From positions 62,001 to 126,000 of the forward strand of contig JACZWU010000001.1 in NCBI GenBank assembly GCA_022571985.1: a stretch of 64,000 nucleotides of DNA, written 5' to 3'. Shown here piece by piece: positions 45,026 to 54,461 of this stretch. The translations under genes and the position numbers were made by a program. The notes below the pieces were generated by a model. That model ran no database searches. It had not been told where the DNA came from and saw only the letters and a program-made list of their open reading frames with translations. How positions within the stretch are numbered: position 1 is the stretch's first letter; each line of letters opens with the position of its first letter. The DNA is from Candidatus Zixiibacteriota bacterium (GTDB lineage: Bacteria > Zixibacteria > MSB-5A5 > GN15 > FEB-12).

Positions 45026-45472
45026 TTAAGAGGCCGCATCCGCCGGCTGTGTACCGAGCTTGTCCATTATGCCCCGAACTCTCTTGACCAGCATTTTTAA
45101 AACACCCTGTGTTACCTGGACATTATCAGCTAAGAGGTCAACAAATTCTCCTCTGTCAATTTTTAAGAGACGGGCATTTTCTATTACGGTAGCAGTTACC
45201 ACTCTTGTTTCATCTTCAAAAAGCGCCCAGGTCCCGAAGGAACTTTGAGAACCCGCCTGTTTAATTTCTTTTCCGTTTCTTTTTAGCCCGACCATTCCAT
45301 CCAGCACCAGATAGAGAGCATCAGCGGGGTCGTCTTCCTTAAAAATCACATCCCCTGCAAGACAGTCTATTTCTTCTGCTATGGAGGCCAGATAAGTCAG
45401 CTGTTCTGAGGGAACCTCGGAAAACACATCCACATTTTGCAACAATACGACTTTTTCTACTACAGTTAACAT
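45026..45472 (-). CDS. Cyclic nucleotide-binding domain protein (Crp-type sensor without HTH)
   Basis: A 148-residue protein made of one cNMP-binding beta-barrel (LQNVDVFSEVPSEQL, AGDVIFKEDDPADALYLVLDG, FGTWALFEDETRVVTATV) and a short helix. The phosphate-binding cassette is degenerate, so its ligand is uncertain. No DNA-binding helix-turn-helix. It begins 12 nt after the nucleotide-transporter/HEAT gene, which suggests that it regulates or partners that protein. Confidence 0.88.
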   Translation of the reverse strand: MLTVVEKVVLLQNVDVFSEVPSEQLTYLASIAEEIDCLAGDVIFKEDDPADALYLVLDGMVGLKRNGKEIKQAGSQSSFGTWALFEDETRVVTATVIENARLLKIDRGEFVDLLADNVQVTQGVLKMLVKRVRGIMDKLGTQPADAAS

Positions 45473-45484
45473 TAAATTACCCTT

Positions 45485-48256
45485 CTATGATTCAATCTTT
45501 TCTAAGACCAATTTAACTGTTTCCCTGACCATAGGGTCTTTATCATTCTGCATGTCTTTGACCAGTTCAACTAACTTATCAGTTGTCAAGCGCGGAACAT
45601 TGTAAATAGCGCAGACTTTCAGCCAGACATTAGAACCTTTAATCAAGCAGCACAAACCCTCTTCTTCAGAATCTAATTCGAATTTAAACAGGTCACGCCC
45701 TTTTTGAGCCCTGAAATCTGGAGACACTTCGTCTATGATAGGCAGTATAAACCGCTTCATATCCGCATTGAGCAGGTTATCCAGAAACTCTATGGCGTTA
45801 GCACGAACCTTACGATGTTTGCTGACTACTCCCAGATAAGCGCTGTAAATATCGTCTGGCGGATAGCGCAGACCCATCAGGCGGAAAATCTGCTCAAGGT
45901 TGGCGTCCAGTCTTTCTTCTAATGAATTTCTAAGCAGCAGACACTCAGGTTTATCGTGTCCGTTTTGCAGCTGTAATATCTGCAGGACTTCGTAAAATGA
46001 ACGAGTCTCGTTTATAACTGTGTCATCAATTTCCCTGTCGTTAAATTTTAAATTGGGATTATTTACGCGCAGTCTGTTTAGAGCCTTGATAATATCATAA
46101 GCCAGCCATGAGCTTTGGGCTTCTAAGCTATTTGACAAAAGATCAATCGTGTCCTGATGAGGTATTTCTGCCATAACGCGGGGAATATGTTTTCGCATGG
46201 TGGTCGAAAGTTTTTCGTCATTTAAGTAATCGTTAAGTGTACCGAGTACTTTAGTTCCGAAAGCTGCCAGAGAGTTGCGGCAGTGAAGGCGCAAATCCCG
46301 GTCTGAAAGTTTGTTGATTAGCCAGGGCACATACTCTCTGACCTGCTGCCTGCCTATACTGTTAATAGTTTCGGCAACCACAGCAGCGGATGAATCGCTC
46401 AAAAGAGTTTTGAGGTACTTACTCAAATCGGCTGATTCAATCACTCCCAGCGCCCTGGCAACTTCCAGCCTGCCTGATAGTGCTTCTTGACCATGCTGCC
46501 CTATCATTTCTGCTATCACAGCATCGGTTATGAGTTCTATTTCCCCTGGAGAGCCAAATTCTACAATGCAGGCGAGAGCAGCTTCAGATATGTTCTTGTC
46601 TGTGCTTTCAAGATATTCTTTTAAAACTTCTTTGTCATCACGATCGGAATGACGTGCGATAAAATTGATAGCTCGTGAGCGGATATCTATGTTTTCATCT
46701 TTAAGCAGCGGCTCAACATCGGCAATATCAGATTCATCCCCCAGGTTCTGCAAGACTATTAAGGCATTCAGTTTTACTTCATCGGATTTATGCTGCAGTA
46801 ACGGTTTAATCGGCCACTTCAGACCTTTTTCTGTGACTGCAGTCAGCATTGTCAGCGCATAGTTAATATGTTTTTCATTGGTGCTGCCCAGTGCTGCAAT
46901 CAAAGCGTTTAAAGATTGAGCGTCGTCGACATTGAAGCGAAGTTCTGCCGGGTCAATTCTTCGTTCTTCCAGCGCCCGCCGAAAAGTATTGACATACTCC
47001 TTGCGCATAATGAGTGCTATAACAATCCATACTGCAATAAAAGCCATTACAAGATAAGTAATCTGTACCATTGATAAGTTAAGAAAAATACAGAGCAACA
47101 GCAGTCCGCCGGCAATACCGCGAAACAATCGGTCCACAAATATATCAATGAAGACTTTAAGACGTTTCTTTATTTCGAGCGGCACAGGCATGAACAGAAG
47201 TTCTTTTCCTGTTTTATCAATTGAATACCGCATTGCCCCGTCGGATCCACGAAAAAAGACTGCCGCGGCTAGACCGGGCATTATAACCATTGTCGCTCCG
47301 CCGAGTAGCAGACCTATCGGCAGAAACAGAATAGCTCCGCCGACTCCCAATTTTCTCAAGAACCTGTTTGTGAATAATCCCTGCATACCAAGCGATGCAA
47401 CGCTTAACCAGGTATAGAAATCACCGAAAAACGGTGTCAGTTTATCTTTTTCAGGAATAGATTCAAAAACGATAAACTTAAACTGATAATCCACAATTGC
47501 TGCCACCATTACAGTGGTAGCTATTATGCCGACGATAAGCTTCAAATGCTTGGAACCCTTAAGAGTTCCGACCATCATCGAAAAGCTTTCTTTAGTTTCT
47601 ACTCCCACTTTCTTCCTGCTGGGTGGTGGCTCATGCCCCTGCTTAATTCTAATTTTCCAGATAACTGAAACAAGTACAATTGTAATAGCCAGAAAACCAA
47701 TACAGAAGAAAAGTAGGTTTTCGGTTGAGATGCCAAAGTAGGTGACAATAAGTTTGGTAACCTGTCCGCCCGTAATTGCCCCGATTATTCCGCCCAACGC
47801 CAGAAGAACAAAAATTCGTTTTGCCTGGGCAGCGTCAAATATTGAATTGGCAAATAGCCAGAACTGAGAGGTTATCAAGACACCGTAAATACTGACCCAG
47901 ATGTAGAATAAATAGTATATCCAGGGGTCATCTCTTTCGATCAGCCAGCGCAGTATCAGAATATTTATGATTAGTATTACAGTAGTTATATTTATCAGCT
48001 TATGAAGTTTAAGAGTACGTCCCGCTTTCGAATAGAGAGTAATAACCGGAACGGTTACTATGGCAATGATAATAAATACTATAGGAAGCTCCTGCGGGCT
48101 GACCTTGACCAAAAACAGCGAATCTCTGGCAGGTTTTAGCAAGTAATAAGTTACCAATATCAGGTAGTAGTTAGCGAACATTAAGAGCGTTAATGTCCAT
48201 TCACCCTTACGAACTTCAAAACTGCCCCCGACTATTTTCTTTAAAAATCTTTTCAT
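45485..48256 (-). CDS. NTP/NDP transporter-like protein fused to HEAT repeats
   Basis: A 923-residue fusion. Residues 1-430 have about 12 membrane segments of the ADP/ATP (Npt/Tlc) transporter family (YYLLKPARDSLFLVKV, SQFWLFANSIFDAAQAKRIF, FRGSDGAMRYSIDKTGKELLFMP). Residues 450-920 are HEAT repeats (for example DEVKLNALIVLQNLGDESD, IDIRSRAINFIARHSDRDD). Free-living bacteria do not import ATP, so the role of such fusions is unknown. Followed by a cNMP-binding protein. The start ATG 48256 has no strong ribosome site. Confidence 0.9.
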   Translation of the reverse strand: MKRFLKKIVGGSFEVRKGEWTLTLLMFANYYLILVTYYLLKPARDSLFLVKVSPQELPIVFIIIAIVTVPVITLYSKAGRTLKLHKLINITTVILIINILILRWLIERDDPWIYYLFYIWVSIYGVLITSQFWLFANSIFDAAQAKRIFVLLALGGIIGAITGGQVTKLIVTYFGISTENLLFFCIGFLAITIVLVSVIWKIRIKQGHEPPPSRKKVGVETKESFSMMVGTLKGSKHLKLIVGIIATTVMVAAIVDYQFKFIVFESIPEKDKLTPFFGDFYTWLSVASLGMQGLFTNRFLRKLGVGGAILFLPIGLLLGGATMVIMPGLAAAVFFRGSDGAMRYSIDKTGKELLFMPVPLEIKKRLKVFIDIFVDRLFRGIAGGLLLLCIFLNLSMVQITYLVMAFIAVWIVIALIMRKEYVNTFRRALEERRIDPAELRFNVDDAQSLNALIAALGSTNEKHINYALTMLTAVTEKGLKWPIKPLLQHKSDEVKLNALIVLQNLGDESDIADVEPLLKDENIDIRSRAINFIARHSDRDDKEVLKEYLESTDKNISEAALACIVEFGSPGEIELITDAVIAEMIGQHGQEALSGRLEVARALGVIESADLSKYLKTLLSDSSAAVVAETINSIGRQQVREYVPWLINKLSDRDLRLHCRNSLAAFGTKVLGTLNDYLNDEKLSTTMRKHIPRVMAEIPHQDTIDLLSNSLEAQSSWLAYDIIKALNRLRVNNPNLKFNDREIDDTVINETRSFYEVLQILQLQNGHDKPECLLLRNSLEERLDANLEQIFRLMGLRYPPDDIYSAYLGVVSKHRKVRANAIEFLDNLLNADMKRFILPIIDEVSPDFRAQKGRDLFKFELDSEEEGLCCLIKGSNVWLKVCAIYNVPRLTTDKLVELVKDMQNDKDPMVRETVKLVLEKIES

Positions 48257-48292
48257 AAATTTAGACTGAAATTTTCCGGAGACTGTATGTAA

Positions 48293-50065
48293 CTATCTCT
48301 CCGTCTGCTTCCCAACAAGTTTATCAAGATTATTTGGCAGGACAATCGTAAAAGTTGTCCCTTTACCTGCAGCGCTCTTTACTTTTATCTCTCCTTTGTG
48401 ATCATTTATAATTTGATAACAGATAGAAAGCCCCAGGCCGGTGCCCACGCCGACTCCTTTAGTAGTAAAGCCGGGGTCAAATATCTGCGATAAATTTTCT
48501 TCGGGGATACCGCTGCCTGTATCTGCGATTTCGATATACACATTAGTCTCATCGTTTGAAGTTGTTATGCTGATAGTTCCTTTTCCTGTTATAGCCTGAT
48601 GGGCATTGTTTAACAGATTAAGAAAGACCTGATTGAGTTTGCCGGGATAGCAGGAAATTTGGGGAAGCTGCCCATAATTTTTGATTACTTCAATTCTGTT
48701 TTTAATCTGATGATTTATGAGAGACAGAGTATCTTCAAGCCCTTCGTGGATATCAACTCTTTTCAAATCTGCTTCATCAAGTCTGGCAAAACTTCTGAGC
48801 CTGCGAACAATCCCGCCTACTCTCTCTGTGCCTGATTTAATGACTTTGTTAGAGCTATCAATCGCCTCAAATACTTTTGCAGCGCGAATTTGAGCAGCCT
48901 TATCAAGATTCAATTCTGCTACTAACTCTTTAAGCTTTTGAATGGCCCTGACCGAAGTATCGTGCATACTGTTTACCGCCCCGATAGGAGTATTTATCTC
49001 ATGCGCGATTCCTGCCACAAGCAGACCAAGAGAAGCCATTTTCGCAGATTGCAAAAGCTGAGCCTGCATTTCTTTTAATTCCCGGTTGGTTTTTTCAAGG
49101 TTGATGACGAGATCGCGAATCTCTGTAATGTCATCAAATATCCAGACTTTGCCCAGTTCCTGGCCTTTGTTGTTTAATACCGGCAGCGAATCAATCAGAA
49201 TAAATCGTTCACTAGGTTCATTCTTGCATATGTTCAAAGCGCCCTTAAACTTTGTATGCTTGGACAGTCTCTCAAATTTTGGAGCAGCCGGATTTTTCCA
49301 GATACTCTGGAGTTCTTTATAAAACTGGTTTTTATCAGTAAAACAGTGCTGAATAGACTGGCTGAATTCTTGAAATTGCTTGCCAATAATAGAATCCCTT
49401 TCTATATGAAAGAAATCTTTAACTCTGCCGTTAGCAGTGGCTATTTTTCCGTAGCTGTTGACCATAATAATGGCGGAAGGCGAAGCATTAAGAATCGCTT
49501 CCAATCCTTCCCGGCTCTTGGTCAGCTCTTCAAAGTGGCTGTCTTGTTCGCGTCGGTTCTTTTCTAACTCTTCACGTATAGAAAGCATCTCAATATTTGC
49601 TCTGGCCAGCTCGATAGTTTTATGCTCAAGCTCTCTGGCCTGCTGTTCAAGTTCATCAGTTCTGCGCTGAAACTGCTGGCGCAGTGCAAATTCGGAAGTT
49701 ATATCGCGAGCTATGCCGTCGCTTCTTACTACACGGCCATTTTCAACTACCATTCTACGGCTGGTTTCCAGCTGTTTTGCCTCACCGGACTTGCTAATCA
49801 TCCTGGAAATAAACCTGATCGAACCAGTATACAAATCTTCTATATCTTTCTTGTAACGTCTTATGCGCATTTCTTTTTCTTCGGGGTCGATAAAATCAAA
49901 AACCGACTTACCTATCAGTTCAGCAGGTTTGTAACCCAGGATCTTTTCTATTGCAGAACTGACGCTGATAAATTCGCCTTTAGGATTTAGTGAATAGACA
50001 ATATCAGGCAGATTGGACATCATCTGATCCAAATTTGAATCTCTATTTTTTGCTTTATCTTTCAT
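48293..50065 (-). CDS. PAS-domain sensor histidine kinase
   Basis: A 590-residue cytoplasmic histidine kinase with no membrane segments. PAS 1 is at residues 10-130 (MMSNLPDIVYSLNPKGEF), a coiled coil at 130-190, PAS 2 at 195-320 (ILNASPSAIIMVNSYGKI). The HisKA motif is AGIAHEINTP (about 365), and the HATPase motifs are NLLNNAHQA, DTGSGI and GTGLGLS. It phosphorylates a receiver; the orphan response regulator 3.4 kb downstream on the same strand is the nearest candidate. Start ATG 50065. Confidence 0.93.
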   Translation of the reverse strand: MKDKAKNRDSNLDQMMSNLPDIVYSLNPKGEFISVSSAIEKILGYKPAELIGKSVFDFIDPEEKEMRIRRYKKDIEDLYTGSIRFISRMISKSGEAKQLETSRRMVVENGRVVRSDGIARDITSEFALRQQFQRRTDELEQQARELEHKTIELARANIEMLSIREELEKNRREQDSHFEELTKSREGLEAILNASPSAIIMVNSYGKIATANGRVKDFFHIERDSIIGKQFQEFSQSIQHCFTDKNQFYKELQSIWKNPAAPKFERLSKHTKFKGALNICKNEPSERFILIDSLPVLNNKGQELGKVWIFDDITEIRDLVINLEKTNRELKEMQAQLLQSAKMASLGLLVAGIAHEINTPIGAVNSMHDTSVRAIQKLKELVAELNLDKAAQIRAAKVFEAIDSSNKVIKSGTERVGGIVRRLRSFARLDEADLKRVDIHEGLEDTLSLINHQIKNRIEVIKNYGQLPQISCYPGKLNQVFLNLLNNAHQAITGKGTISITTSNDETNVYIEIADTGSGIPEENLSQIFDPGFTTKGVGVGTGLGLSICYQIINDHKGEIKVKSAAGKGTTFTIVLPNNLDKLVGKQTER

Positions 50066-50174
50066 TTTGAGAATGCTCTACTAAACGAATATAGAAAATA
50101 ACAGATTGAAATAAAAGCGATTCGAATCTGACTTAGGCAACTTTGCGCGAGATTTTACTGAATAGCTGCGAGAA

Positions 50175-50678
50175 CTACCTGAAACGGGGCTTAATCAGAA
50201 GCAAATCAAGCAAGTGATAAAGGGCCGCCGTTAATACTCCCATTGCTACCAGTTCAAAACTCACATTGAGAGACGGCAGCCAGGAAAATAGATTTGTTGA
50301 AACGATAGAAACGAAATTGCTGATAAAAAAGCCGCTGCTTTGCGTGATACTCAAAAGACTGATAACACCTGACAGTTCAAGCGCAGCAAGGGTTGACAGG
50401 CCAAGAATAAAAGGCAGCAAGAATACTAACATTGGGTAATTGATCTCTCCGGACCTTAATTCTTGCACTCTTAGCAAAACATTTGTGGTGAAGTCCGAGC
50501 TTATCCTGATATCATCCGCAAATTCTATCTTCGAAAATAACTTCTTATATTCTGTCAGTTTTTCCCGACAAACAGAGCAAGATGAAAGATGGTCGTCATA
50601 GAAAGATCTGCGAAGTCTGTTCTCTTCTGATAATAATTCCTGTATTTGATAATCGGTCAGATGTTTCAATTCAGCCAT
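50175..50678 (-). CDS. Zinc-finger-type anti-sigma factor
   Basis: A 167-residue membrane protein. Residues 1-50 carry a ZAS-like motif (HLSSCSVC, His-x3-Cys-x2-Cys). Two or three hydrophobic segments follow (MLVFLLPFILGLSTLAAL; FELVAMGVLTAALYHLLDLLL). It overlaps the sigma gene by 13 nt, the usual arrangement for a membrane-bound antagonist that releases sigma on an envelope signal. Confidence 0.88.
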   Translation of the reverse strand: MAELKHLTDYQIQELLSEENRLRRSFYDDHLSSCSVCREKLTEYKKLFSKIEFADDIRISSDFTTNVLLRVQELRSGEINYPMLVFLLPFILGLSTLAALELSGVISLLSITQSSGFFISNFVSIVSTNLFSWLPSLNVSFELVAMGVLTAALYHLLDLLLIKPRFR

Positions 50679-51238
50679 TCCTCGCTCTGATACTTCTTTT
50701 CTAATCTCTCTTTTAAAGACTGCCTGGCCCTGAAAAGATAACTCTTAACTGTGCCGTCCGGAAGACCTGTTATCTCACTTATTTCCTTGTAAGACAGATC
50801 ATCAAAATGATAGAGGCTGATAATTATTTTCTGCTGCTCAGGAAGCTGGCGGATTTCTGAGCGCAAAATATCACCATAATTATTTTGAGTTGCAAAATGG
50901 TCTGGTTGGTGACCGTTGCCATTTACAGACTCAAGAAATCCTTCCCGGCTGCCCATATCTTCCCAAAGGTCATCATGCCTCTTTCCAATATGATTTAGTG
51001 ACGTATTATAGGCGATTTTTCCAATCCAGCTGGACAACTTGCAATCTCCTTTAAACCCTTTCAAACCCTGATAAACCTTGATAAATACATCCTGACAGAT
51101 ATCTTCTCTTTCCTCTTCAGATTTGACTATTCTAAAGACAATATGAAAAACGAGCTTTTTATACTGCTCAATAAGCTCAGCAAAGGCATTTATCTCTCCG
51201 CTCAAAATGCTGTATATTAGGTTTTTGTCTTCAGTCAT
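50666..51238 (-). CDS. ECF RNA polymerase sigma factor
   Basis: A 190-residue RpoE-type sigma. Region 2 (FAELIEQYKKLVFHIVFRI ... EDICQDVFIKVYQGL) and region 4 (LPEQQKIIISLYHFDDLS, PDGTVKSYLFRARQSLKERL) are both present, joined by an acidic linker. Cotranscribed with its anti-sigma factor. Divergent from the DUF6249-like gene, a likely target. Confidence 0.94.
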   Translation of the reverse strand: MTEDKNLIYSILSGEINAFAELIEQYKKLVFHIVFRIVKSEEEREDICQDVFIKVYQGLKGFKGDCKLSSWIGKIAYNTSLNHIGKRHDDLWEDMGSREGFLESVNGNGHQPDHFATQNNYGDILRSEIRQLPEQQKIIISLYHFDDLSYKEISEITGLPDGTVKSYLFRARQSLKERLEKKYQSEEWLN

Positions 51239-51303
51239 TCTGACACTCTATACGACAGTTCAGTCAAAAAGATGTTACAATTTAAAAGTTTTTTCATTCT
51301 TGC

Positions 51304-51326
51304 AACAATCTACTCTGAGAGCGGTC
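51304..51326 (+). promoter_or_regulatory. Possible ECF-type promoter
   Basis: CAAC at 51303-51306 and GTC at 51324-51326 with 17 nt between resemble ECF -35 (AAC) and -10 (GTC) elements, upstream of the DUF6249-like gene and next to an ECF sigma gene. Confidence 0.25.
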
Positions 51327-51375
51327 AAATATGACAGAAACAGTAAATTGAACTTAAACCGAAAGGAAGCCATCA

Positions 51376-51732
51376 ATGGATACTGAAATTTTTGTAGTAG
51401 CGATAGTGTTCTCAGCCTTCGTAATGATAATAAAACTGTTTACTGAGTACCTGACCCGCAAGAGACTGATAGACGCCGGACTGGTAGACGAAAAAGTCAA
51501 ATTCCTCTTCAAGGGCTACGGTAAGAGCAATAATCTGAATAATGTCAAATGGGGCATGATTCTGGTAGCAATTGGCATTCCTTTTCTATGGCACGAGATG
51601 GCCCCTTACCGTGTCTCAGGCGAAAGCGTTATCGGTATGGCGCTGATATTGGCAGGTATTGCTTTTGTAATCTACTACTTTATATCAAAGAGTCACCTGG
51701 ACAAATTTGAGGACAACAACCAGCAGGGTTAA
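51376..51732 (+). CDS. DUF6249-like small membrane protein
   Basis: A 118-residue protein with membrane segments near residues 5-24, 55-75 and 82-104. LTRKRLIDAGLVDEKVK between the first two is typical of a Bacteroidetes family I recall as DUF6249. The family often sits beside ECF sigma factors, as here. AAAGGAAGCC precedes the ATG. Function unknown; perhaps a sigma target or accessory. Confidence 0.8.
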   Translation: MDTEIFVVAIVFSAFVMIIKLFTEYLTRKRLIDAGLVDEKVKFLFKGYGKSNNLNNVKWGMILVAIGIPFLWHEMAPYRVSGESVIGMALILAGIAFVIYYFISKSHLDKFEDNNQQG

Positions 51733-51758
51733 GTTAGAGACTTCAAGAGAGAAATATG

Positions 51759-51791
51759 AATAGCAGGTCGTCAATAAGGCGACCTGCTATT
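51759..51791 (+). terminator. Intrinsic terminator
   Basis: AATAGCAGGTCG pairs fully with CGACCTGCTATT around a 9-nt loop, followed by CTTGTTTTG. It ends the DUF6249-like gene. Confidence 0.75.
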
Positions 51792-51811
51792 CTTGTTTTG
51801 CTCAAAACATA

Positions 51812-51840
51812 TTGACAGTTTGCTACAATGCACTTAACTT
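51812..51840 (+). promoter_or_regulatory. Possible promoter of the dockerin array
   Basis: TTGACA (51812-51817) is followed after 17 nt by TAACTT (51835-51840), a weak -10 match, 39 nt before the ATG at 51880. Confidence 0.3.
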
Positions 51841-51879
51841 ATTCATAATGTACCAACACTAAACCCTGCAGGTGTACAA

Positions 51880-54420
51880 ATGAATATAAAATGCTTGGTC
51901 AATGTTTTCGCTCTTTTAATAGTTTTTCCATTTTCAACCAATTCGGTTCCTCCTTCTGGAGAAACAGTTTCTGAGCAAAATGCAACGAGTGTAGAAATTC
52001 GTGACACACATACCTGGATAGATGGAAATCGCTTACTGATGTTTGTCACAAATAAAGGTTCGTTTGCCTATGACCAGCCGGGTATTTTTGGCAAAAACGA
52101 TGGCTTATATTATCCCTATTACACCCTCAGCGATATAAATAATGGTATAGCCACAAATACTGTCTGCTTTGCTGCCGGAATTTGGATTGCCGGAGTCAAT
52201 GCTTCAACCGGAGACACCTTGGTTTCTGTGGCTGAATATTCCGATGACTACTTTCCGGGTCCCATGAGTGGAGGAACATATACGTCAGGTGCAGAAAGCG
52301 ATCCCGTCTATAGAGTCTATAAAATTTATTCGGACAGCCTATCAGCAAATCCCAATCAAGATTATCTGGAGTGGCCGGTTTCTCAGGGTGCTCCTCAAAA
52401 TTCACTGGGGAATCCGGAAATCCTGGGTGACCAGACACTCTGGACAGTTTTTAACGATGCCAATAATTTATCTCATACCAATGATGCCAGTTCCGTACTT
52501 GGACTTGGTGTAGAAATACAGCATACTGTCTGGGCCAGCGACCAGGCTGGCAGTGATACCCTCCCGCACCCGATTGGTATTTCTGTTCATCAGCTGGGTA
52601 CTACTTCGATTTTCATAGAAGTTAGAATAATAAATCCTTCGGCCATGACAGATTTTGACTATAGAGTAACTACTGCCCGAGACTCAAGCCTGGGAGCAGT
52701 TTGGCACCTCTTTAATACTTCAACAGGTGACACGGTTCTATTTAACCAGACTACTTTTAACGGCCAGAACACGATCGTTACCGATGGCTTTCTGGTAATT
52801 GTCTCCAACCCCAATGCTAATTTTGTGTCATTTGAAGTTGTTGCCAACGGAGCAGGCCCAATTGTACCTCCGTCTGGCGGGGCGCTTGATTTCCGAGGCT
52901 TTCCGTCCTTGCGGCCGGACGACGCTCAGCAGGTCGGCGCCGGGCACTGGGCCTTTCATACCGGCGACAATGGTGGATCCTGCGACGGCGGTAATCGTGG
53001 CAGCTATGATGCGTTCCTTTCACGCGTATTGAGAAACGACAACGCTCAAGACCTCGGCTTTTGGGATTACGAAATGAGGTTCACCGGCGATACTATCTTA
53101 TTTGGCGTTTACGATAGCAGCATTGGCGGCGGGAGTATTGCTTTCAGGAGATTTCAGGACGGGTTAGCGACCTGGGTTCCATTTGAACTATGGAGAATAG
53201 GAATTGGTACTCCCGATGACCCTACCGACGATGTCAGGATGGTAGTATGGCAGCTCGATCTTGGCGAGGATTCAGTTTATAATTTGGAATCCTGGGGCTG
53301 CGTAAATGATGTCTCTTTTGGTGGATTGGGCGAACACTCCGGTTCAGGTGCCAACAACGACCCTTATACCGACTGGATATACTGGGTTCTTCCATTTGAT
53401 ACCACCTGGGGCGATCAAGGCTATCAGCAAAGTGCAGCAGAAATGCTGGCAGGCACCTATGATGGCTCTATTGATGAGGAAGTCATGGCACGGACAGTAC
53501 TCATTAACTGGAATGGCGGATTTTCGCCTCCTTTCAATCAAAAACTTCCCGAACCCGGAACAATATTCAGATTAAGAACACCGAACGAAGCACCAATAGA
53601 TACTTTTGAATTTAGAGCCACTCCCCCGCCGACTGTATTGATCGGTCCGGAAGCAGTCTCAATATATTCCAAGTACAAGCTGATTAATAAGAGCGGCAAT
53701 ACTTATAACGATTTCTTTATTAGTCTCTGGTTTGACCCGGACCTCGGCAATGCCGGTGACGATTTGATCGGCTGTGATACTTTGGATAATATCTTTTTCT
53801 GCTACAATGATGGTGCCGATTCAGACTATGGTTCTGCTCCACCTGCCTTCGGAGGAAAATTAATAAGCGGCCCTCCTATGTATTCTTTTATGAAATACAG
53901 AAACGGGACCGACCCGCTAAGTTACAGATGGACTTATCAATATATGAATGGACTTGACGCTTCACAGGGTGGCGTTCCGCTGGCCAATGGAACCCGATAC
54001 GCAGTTCCTGGTGATCCTGTGTCCGGCATCGGAGATATAGATTTTAACTCATCTGACAGACGTATGATGGCAACATTTGGTCCTCTGACATTTGCACCGG
54101 GAGATACCCAGGAAATTCTAATTAAGATTGGCGTAGGTCAGGGAGATGACCCTTTATCATCTATTACTAAACTGAAGGAAGTATTGAACTTCGATCCCTG
54201 TTGCATAGGAATTCGCGGTGATATTGATGGTAACGGAGATGACAACAGTGTAATTGACATGACTTACCTGATTGACAATATGTTCCGTGGTGGACCGGCG
54301 TCTCCATGTCCCAGAGAGGCTGATTTAAACAACGACGGACTGTCTGCCACTATCCTCGACCTTACATTTATAATTGATGATATTTATCGCGGCGGCCCCT
54401 CACCGGGAGGATGTAATTAA
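51880..54420 (+). CDS. Secreted dockerin protein, array copy 1
   Basis: A 846-residue exported protein: signal peptide (CLVNVFALLIVFPFSTNS), a family-specific body of about 750 residues with many Asp/Gly/Trp-rich beta stretches (WIDGNRLLMFVTNKGSFAYD, FAAGIWIAGVN, YSDDYFPGPMSGG), then a type I dockerin. The two dockerin repeats are DIDGNGDDNSVIDMTYLIDN and DLNNDGLSATILDLTFIIDD, each followed by FRGG/YRGG, ending PSPGGCN. Dockerin loops bind calcium and dock to a cohesin. I recognise no enzyme motif in the body. It is the first of four tandem paralogs. Confidence 0.85.
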   Translation: MNIKCLVNVFALLIVFPFSTNSVPPSGETVSEQNATSVEIRDTHTWIDGNRLLMFVTNKGSFAYDQPGIFGKNDGLYYPYYTLSDINNGIATNTVCFAAGIWIAGVNASTGDTLVSVAEYSDDYFPGPMSGGTYTSGAESDPVYRVYKIYSDSLSANPNQDYLEWPVSQGAPQNSLGNPEILGDQTLWTVFNDANNLSHTNDASSVLGLGVEIQHTVWASDQAGSDTLPHPIGISVHQLGTTSIFIEVRIINPSAMTDFDYRVTTARDSSLGAVWHLFNTSTGDTVLFNQTTFNGQNTIVTDGFLVIVSNPNANFVSFEVVANGAGPIVPPSGGALDFRGFPSLRPDDAQQVGAGHWAFHTGDNGGSCDGGNRGSYDAFLSRVLRNDNAQDLGFWDYEMRFTGDTILFGVYDSSIGGGSIAFRRFQDGLATWVPFELWRIGIGTPDDPTDDVRMVVWQLDLGEDSVYNLESWGCVNDVSFGGLGEHSGSGANNDPYTDWIYWVLPFDTTWGDQGYQQSAAEMLAGTYDGSIDEEVMARTVLINWNGGFSPPFNQKLPEPGTIFRLRTPNEAPIDTFEFRATPPPTVLIGPEAVSIYSKYKLINKSGNTYNDFFISLWFDPDLGNAGDDLIGCDTLDNIFFCYNDGADSDYGSAPPAFGGKLISGPPMYSFMKYRNGTDPLSYRWTYQYMNGLDASQGGVPLANGTRYAVPGDPVSGIGDIDFNSSDRRMMATFGPLTFAPGDTQEILIKIGVGQGDDPLSSITKLKEVLNFDPCCIGIRGDIDGNGDDNSVIDMTYLIDNMFRGGPASPCPREADLNNDGLSATILDLTFIIDDIYRGGPSPGGCN

Positions 54421-54461
54421 TTGGTCATCGGCTGCATGCAAAGCCGATAGATGTGGAACTT

